Assembly: GCA_029259835.1 (NCBI GenBank)
Contig: JAJDEL010000046.1
Span: 1-28,850 of the forward strand
DNA from: Planctomicrobium sp.
GTDB taxonomy: Bacteria > Planctomycetota > Planctomycetia > Planctomycetales > Planctomycetaceae
Length of the DNA stretch: 28,850 nt
Direction: 5' to 3'
Part shown: piece after piece, positions 27,725 to 28,850 of the stretch
Numbering within the stretch: position 1 is the first letter of the stretch
Layout: each line of letters starts with the position of its first letter
Translations under genes and position numbers: made by a program
Notes under the pieces: generated by a model
Told to the model about the DNA's origin: nothing
The model's input: only the letters and a program-made list of their open reading frames with translations
Database searches by the model: none

Positions 27725-28840
27725 TCAACGTGAGTACCGGACACTAATGACTGACCGTACGACACCTTGTTCACGGCGAACTTCCGTATATTTAGAATCG
27801 AGTGCTCCACCACGAGCGGTCGCATTGCCCCCTTTGGAATTCGGGTGGGCATTTCTGTTTTCATCAGCAGGTGGAGGAGTTCCCACTGGCCAAGCCGCTG
27901 CGAACGAAGCTGTGATCGTTCCGACGCTCGACGAGTTCGGCAACAATTTGGCAACCTCACTCTTCGCAAATTCAGTCACGAGAAATTCATTTGAAACTTC
28001 GTTCGTACGATGCCAACCTTTAATAACACCTGAACTGTTTGCTTTGATAATCACGTACGAATACTCCTTATGCTCACTGAAGGTAAACATATTCAATCCA
28101 TCGATGGTCAACGTCACGGCAGCATCGAACGGAGCGTTATTAATGACCCGAACCTGATAGACGTCATTCCGCATCAGTGGGACAAAGGCCAAGCCTTCAT
28201 CATCTTTGGGAGTAACCCGTTTGTATTGTGAATGCCCCTTTGGGGCAGATAAAATCTCAATCGCGAACAGACTACTCGGCTGCGTCATGATCCTTGCTTT
28301 TTGAAATGTCGCATGAGGTTTGTCGAGCGATTTTTGAAGACGTTGGTCACGCTGCTTCATCGTCTCCTTGGGAGGGAACTCCACTGTCGACCCGAACAGG
28401 CTTGCTACAGTTGAGTTACCGAAAACTCCTTGCTTAAATTCCAGCCAAATCTTCCCTGTCCGATCTGTTAATGTGCCAGAGATTTCTGCTGCAAGCTGTT
28501 CTGTTTTACTGTCGAGAACATCGCGATACTTTCCTTCGACACCAAATTTAGCTCGGCGCTTCACCTGAATCCCCAGCTTTGCCAACTCGTCGATCAGCGT
28601 TTGAGCGATCCCTGGTCCGGCACTCGCCGCGAGTTGGGGAGGTGCCGTAAATTGCCCGACGGAGATCGAATCTTCGTCCATTGACTTCAGCAATTTTGCG
28701 ATGTTGGTTGCGACCGAAGCCATTTCCCGCCGCACATTCACGTCGGCGCTCGCTGGTTGTGCGGACAGGAGCAGCAGTACAACCATGGCTGGAGTTGTCG
28801 CAAACCATGTGATGAGTAAATTCATTTTCTGACGTGTCAT
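27725..28840 (-). CDS. Secreted protein of unknown function, first gene of caspase cluster
   Basis: The 371-residue protein has a clear signal peptide (hydrophobic MVVLLLLSAQPASA, probable cleavage after Ala32). The first half (about 36-160) is alpha/beta-like, with ISVGQFTAPPQLAA and TLIDELAKLGIQVKRR, reminiscent of envelope proteins that assemble from small alpha/beta units, though I cannot assign a family. The second half (about 190-320) is beta-rich, with VYQVRVINNAPFDAAVTLTIDG and SGVIKGWHRTNE. The C-terminus is basic and low in complexity. It lies 19 bp upstream of the caspase gene, so the two are very probably cotranscribed and the protein is in the same compartment as the predicted caspase domain. 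It may be a substrate, inhibitor or sensor of that caspase. ATG 28840 is used; ATG 28825 is an alternative. Any promoter lies at or beyond the window edge. Confidence 0.85.
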   Translation of the reverse strand: MTRQKMNLLITWFATTPAMVVLLLLSAQPASADVNVRREMASVATNIAKLLKSMDEDSISVGQFTAPPQLAASAGPGIAQTLIDELAKLGIQVKRRAKFGVEGKYRDVLDSKTEQLAAEISGTLTDRTGKIWLEFKQGVFGNSTVASLFGSTVEFPPKETMKQRDQRLQKSLDKPHATFQKARIMTQPSSLFAIEILSAPKGHSQYKRVTPKDDEGLAFVPLMRNDVYQVRVINNAPFDAAVTLTIDGLNMFTFSEHKEYSYVIIKANSSGVIKGWHRTNEVSNEFLVTEFAKSEVAKLLPNSSSVGTITASFAAAWPVGTPPPADENRNAHPNSKGGNATARGGALDSKYTEVRREQGVVRSVISVRYSR

Positions 28841-28850
28841 AATTTCTCTC

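Noticed and set aside
27706..27969. N-terminal extension of the FHA-caspase frame
   Set aside because: It overlaps the coding end of the secreted-protein gene in another frame, has no domain features, and a GTG with a good ribosome site exists at 27705.

Overview
The window looks like a piece of a Planctomycetota chromosome. The evidence is a PSCyt1/DUF1549/DUF1553 protein followed by its DUF1501 partner, an ECF sigma factor linked to a Ser/Thr kinase, a small Cys/Tyr-rich secreted protein of a type I associate with planctomycetes, and many FHA, caspase, GYF and zinc-ribbon proteins. I cannot name the genus.

Layout. (1) Positions 1-1727, minus strand: a UvrA whose 3' end leaves the window and whose N-terminal part (first Walker A and UvrB-binding region) is missing. 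(2) 1728-1899: a short divergent spacer with a perfect 14-bp inverted repeat. (3) 1900-6591, plus strand: the secreted PSCyt/DUF1549-LamG-DUF1553 protein and a DUF1501 protein. (4) 6777-9843, plus strand: a small secreted protein, an ECF sigma factor, a single-pass membrane protein overlapping it by ATGA (possible anti-sigma factor), and a membrane Ser/Thr kinase. (5) 9893-21891, minus strand, tightly packed: a lipoprotein with TPRs, an inactivated trypsin fold and DnaJ-type zinc fingers; a zinc-ribbon GTPase; a GAP1-N2-like transmembrane protein; a large helical transmembrane protein; a GYF-GYF-TM-trypsin protease; and a zinc-ribbon/LRR lipoprotein. (6) 22142-23557, plus strand: a zinc-ribbon protein with two FHA domains. 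(7) 23641-28840, minus strand: a secreted protein, an FHA-TM-caspase, a Ser/Thr kinase with two C-terminal zinc ribbons, and a zinc-ribbon/coiled-coil/zinc-ribbon protein.

How they may work together. From about 7.1 to 28.8 kb almost every gene encodes a signalling or proteolysis part. The GTPase beside a GAP1-N2 protein is the diagnostic pair of the GTPase-centred conflict/signalling systems described from comparative genomics. Here it sits with a caspase, a trypsin-like protease, an apparently dead trypsin homologue, two kinases and two FHA proteins. Six proteins have one transmembrane helix after a basic or cytosolic-type N-terminal region, which predicts N-in/C-out topology. Inputs and switches (kinase, FHA, GAP1, GYF) would then be cytosolic, while the caspase, trypsin and large C-terminal regions would be extracytoplasmic, next to two lipoproteins and one secreted protein. 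My main inference is an envelope-spanning, phosphorylation- and GTPase-controlled protease system. Its biological role (defence, programmed death or envelope stress) cannot be settled from sequence alone. No tRNA, rRNA, CRISPR array or transposase was seen.
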